64,000 nt of DNA from CBFGRV01 sp965651265. GTDB lineage: Bacteria; Bacteroidota; Rhodothermia; Rhodothermales; VXPQ01. Location of the stretch: positions 1 to 64,000 of the forward strand of contig CBFGRV010000011.1 of NCBI GenBank assembly GCA_965651265.1, written 5' to 3'. A program made the translations under genes and the position numbers. Positions 62,680-64,000 of this stretch are shown here, piece by piece (position 1 is the first letter of the stretch; each line of letters opens with the position of its first letter). The notes beneath the pieces were generated by a model. The model made no database searches and was not told where the DNA came from. It saw only the letters and a list, made by a program, of their open reading frames with translations.

Positions 62680-63615
62680 ATGAACAAATCTTTTTGGCTT
62701 CCTGAAGCGGCTTCGGAGCTTGCGCCGGAGATCGACAGCCTCTTCTACTTCGTAACCTGGGCCAGCGGAATCCTCTTCGTCGGCGTTATGGTTGCGATGC
62801 TCTACTTCGCCTGGCGCTACCGACGTCGTGAAGCGCTCGAGGTACCCGCACCCGTCGAGCCGAGCAAGGTCATCGAGATAACCTGGATCGTACTGCCCAC
62901 CATCCTCGTGCTCGTTCTGTTCAACTGGGGATTCAGAGTCTTTATCAAACAGGGTGTGGCGCCGCCGGATTCGTACGAGATCAAGGTTCGGGCCTCCATG
63001 TGGAAGTGGGACTTCGAGTATCCGGACGGCACGGTCTCGACGGGTGAACTGCACGTTCCCGTCGATCGTCCTGTTCGGTTGTTGATGAGCAGCACCGATG
63101 TTCTGCATAGCTTCTTCGTGCCGGAATTCCGCACGAAGCAGGACGTTTTGCCCGACCGCTATTCATCCGTCTGGTTCACGGCAACCCGCCGCGACACGTT
63201 CGATGTCTTTTGCACGGAATATTGCGGCACAGGACACTCGGCGATGCTGGCACGTGTCTTCGTTCACTCGCAGGACGATTTCGTGGAATGGCTTCAGTCG
63301 GCCGGAGACGACGAAGACGTACCGCTTCCGGAACTCGGCGAGCGCCTCTACCAGCAGCAGCAATGTTTCGCGTGCCACACCATCGATGGTTCCGCGGGCA
63401 TCGGGCCCACGTTCAAGGGGATCTACGGCTCTACGGAGACCATGGCGGACGGGGAGGTCGTGCAAGTTGACGAGAATTACCTCCGGGAGTCGATCCTCGA
63501 GCCAGGCGCGCGGATCGTTCAGGGGTATCAAAACATCATGCCGAACGCGTATGGCAGCCTCACCGAGCGTCAGGTGTCAGCGTTGATCGCGTTCATACAG
63601 GCGCAGGCCGAATAA
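62680..63615 (+). CDS. coxB: Cytochrome c oxidase subunit II with fused heme c domain (caa3 type)
   Basis: 311 residues. Two membrane helices (about 24-44 and 66-88) precede the cupredoxin domain with the CuA ligands H143, C178, E180, C182, H186 and M189 (DVLHSFF and CTEYCGTGHSAM). A cytochrome c domain follows with CFACH (229-233) and a Met ligand in NIMPNAYG. The fused cytochrome defines a caa3 oxidase that can take electrons straight from ACIII. Confidence 0.96.
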   Translation: MNKSFWLPEAASELAPEIDSLFYFVTWASGILFVGVMVAMLYFAWRYRRREALEVPAPVEPSKVIEITWIVLPTILVLVLFNWGFRVFIKQGVAPPDSYEIKVRASMWKWDFEYPDGTVSTGELHVPVDRPVRLLMSSTDVLHSFFVPEFRTKQDVLPDRYSSVWFTATRRDTFDVFCTEYCGTGHSAMLARVFVHSQDDFVEWLQSAGDDEDVPLPELGERLYQQQQCFACHTIDGSAGIGPTFKGIYGSTETMADGEVVQVDENYLRESILEPGARIVQGYQNIMPNAYGSLTERQVSALIAFIQAQAE

Positions 63616-63673
63616 GTGCATCCGAAGTACGGCATGCGAATGAATCGGCCTCACCGTACAAGACATACGTACC

Positions 63674-64000
63674 ATGGCTGAGCATATCATAGAGACCAGG
63701 GAGCACGCGACCCATGATCATCATCATGGGGATACGGATTACTTCAACCACGAGAAAGGCTTGAAGTCGTGGCTCCTGACCGTCGATCACAAGCGGATCG
63801 GCGTCATGTACGGTGTCACGGTCACGATTGCCTTCCTGGCGGCCGGCATTTTCGCGTTGCTCGTGCGTGCGGAACTGCTGACCCCGGGCGAGACGATGAT
63901 GGGGGCCGACACGTACAACCAGATGTTCTCCTTACACGGGATCATCATGGTGTTCGGCTTCATCATTCCGGCCATCCCTGCCTTCCTGGGTAACTTCCTC
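63674..64000 (+). CDS. coxA: Cytochrome c oxidase subunit I, start only
   Basis: The ATG at 63674 opens 109 codons to the window edge. A His-rich start (HATHDHHHGD) is followed by the family segment SWLLTVDHKRIGVMYGVTVT, the first helix, and MFSLHGIIMVFGFIIPAIPA, whose His is the low-spin heme a ligand. The rest lies beyond the window. Confidence 0.95.
   Translation, partial: MAEHIIETREHATHDHHHGDTDYFNHEKGLKSWLLTVDHKRIGVMYGVTVTIAFLAAGIFALLVRAELLTPGETMMGADTYNQMFSLHGIIMVFGFIIPAIPAFLGNFL

Overview
The window is GC-rich and almost entirely chromosomal-type coding sequence. It looks like a member of the Rhodothermota (Rhodothermales-like, the deep branch near Bacteroidota). This is inferred from the gene mix: a GWxTD-domain secreted protein, a DUF2795 protein beginning MYWTLELA, an alternative complex III (ActABCDEF) cluster directly followed by caa3-type oxidase genes, HPr kinase, a fused 2-oxoglutarate dehydrogenase (E2-E1), zinc-free bL31, and rpsU with a strong Shine-Dalgarno although few other genes have one. 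Several proteins carry acidic tails, which would fit a marine or salt-tolerant host, but that is only a hint. I saw no rRNA, tRNA, CRISPR array, insertion sequence, integrase or phage gene.

Layout. 1-7 kb: edge of a leftward gene, a CDP-alcohol phosphatidyltransferase, ftsY, a GWxTD protein, fmt, and a convergent RND/MMPL exporter. 7-12 kb: a galactokinase-like protein that has lost its catalytic motifs, a MoxR ATPase, hprK, and an M23 peptidase ending in a long terminator hairpin. 12-22 kb: DUF2795 protein, Omp85/TamA-type barrel, an orphan cNMP-fold protein, an RlmD-type rRNA methyltransferase, an extended SDR, the 1225-residue Kgd fusion, and rpsU on the other strand. 22-27.5 kb: rdgB, dtd, a secreted amidohydrolase, moaC, floA, an unknown protein, and tag. 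27.5-36.5 kb, all leftward: CorC/CNNM protein, enoyl-CoA hydratase, a three-gene coiled-coil cluster containing PspA, thymidine phosphorylase, rpmE2, a HEPN protein, uvrB. 36.6-38.3 kb: STAS antagonist and a response regulator-PP2C phosphatase. 38.3-51.2 kb, mostly leftward: a beta-propeller protein, ABC-F, SGNH hydrolase, polyprenyl glycosylphosphotransferase, ROK kinase, a rightward HAD-deaminase fusion, nadC, a thioesterase, accA, and a GT2 fused to a degenerate initiating-transferase-like half. 51.2-64 kb, rightward: MATE exporter, then actABCDEF, an FN3-like membrane protein, a SCO copper chaperone, coxB with an extra heme c domain, and the start of coxA.

Together the last 11 kb encode a quinol-to-oxygen electron chain: ActA (five heme c sites), ActB (iron-sulfur protein), two NrfD-type membrane subunits and ActE pass electrons to a caa3 oxidase. 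Kgd supplies an unusual TCA-cycle step. FloA, the PspA cluster, the RND exporter, the Omp85 barrel, the M23 peptidase and the polysaccharide enzymes serve the envelope. The points most worth a second look are the heptad-repeat hairpin between actB and actC, the PspA-associated coiled-coil genes, the catalytically degenerate galactokinase relative, the GT2 fusion, the HAD-deaminase fusion, and the rpsU leader.
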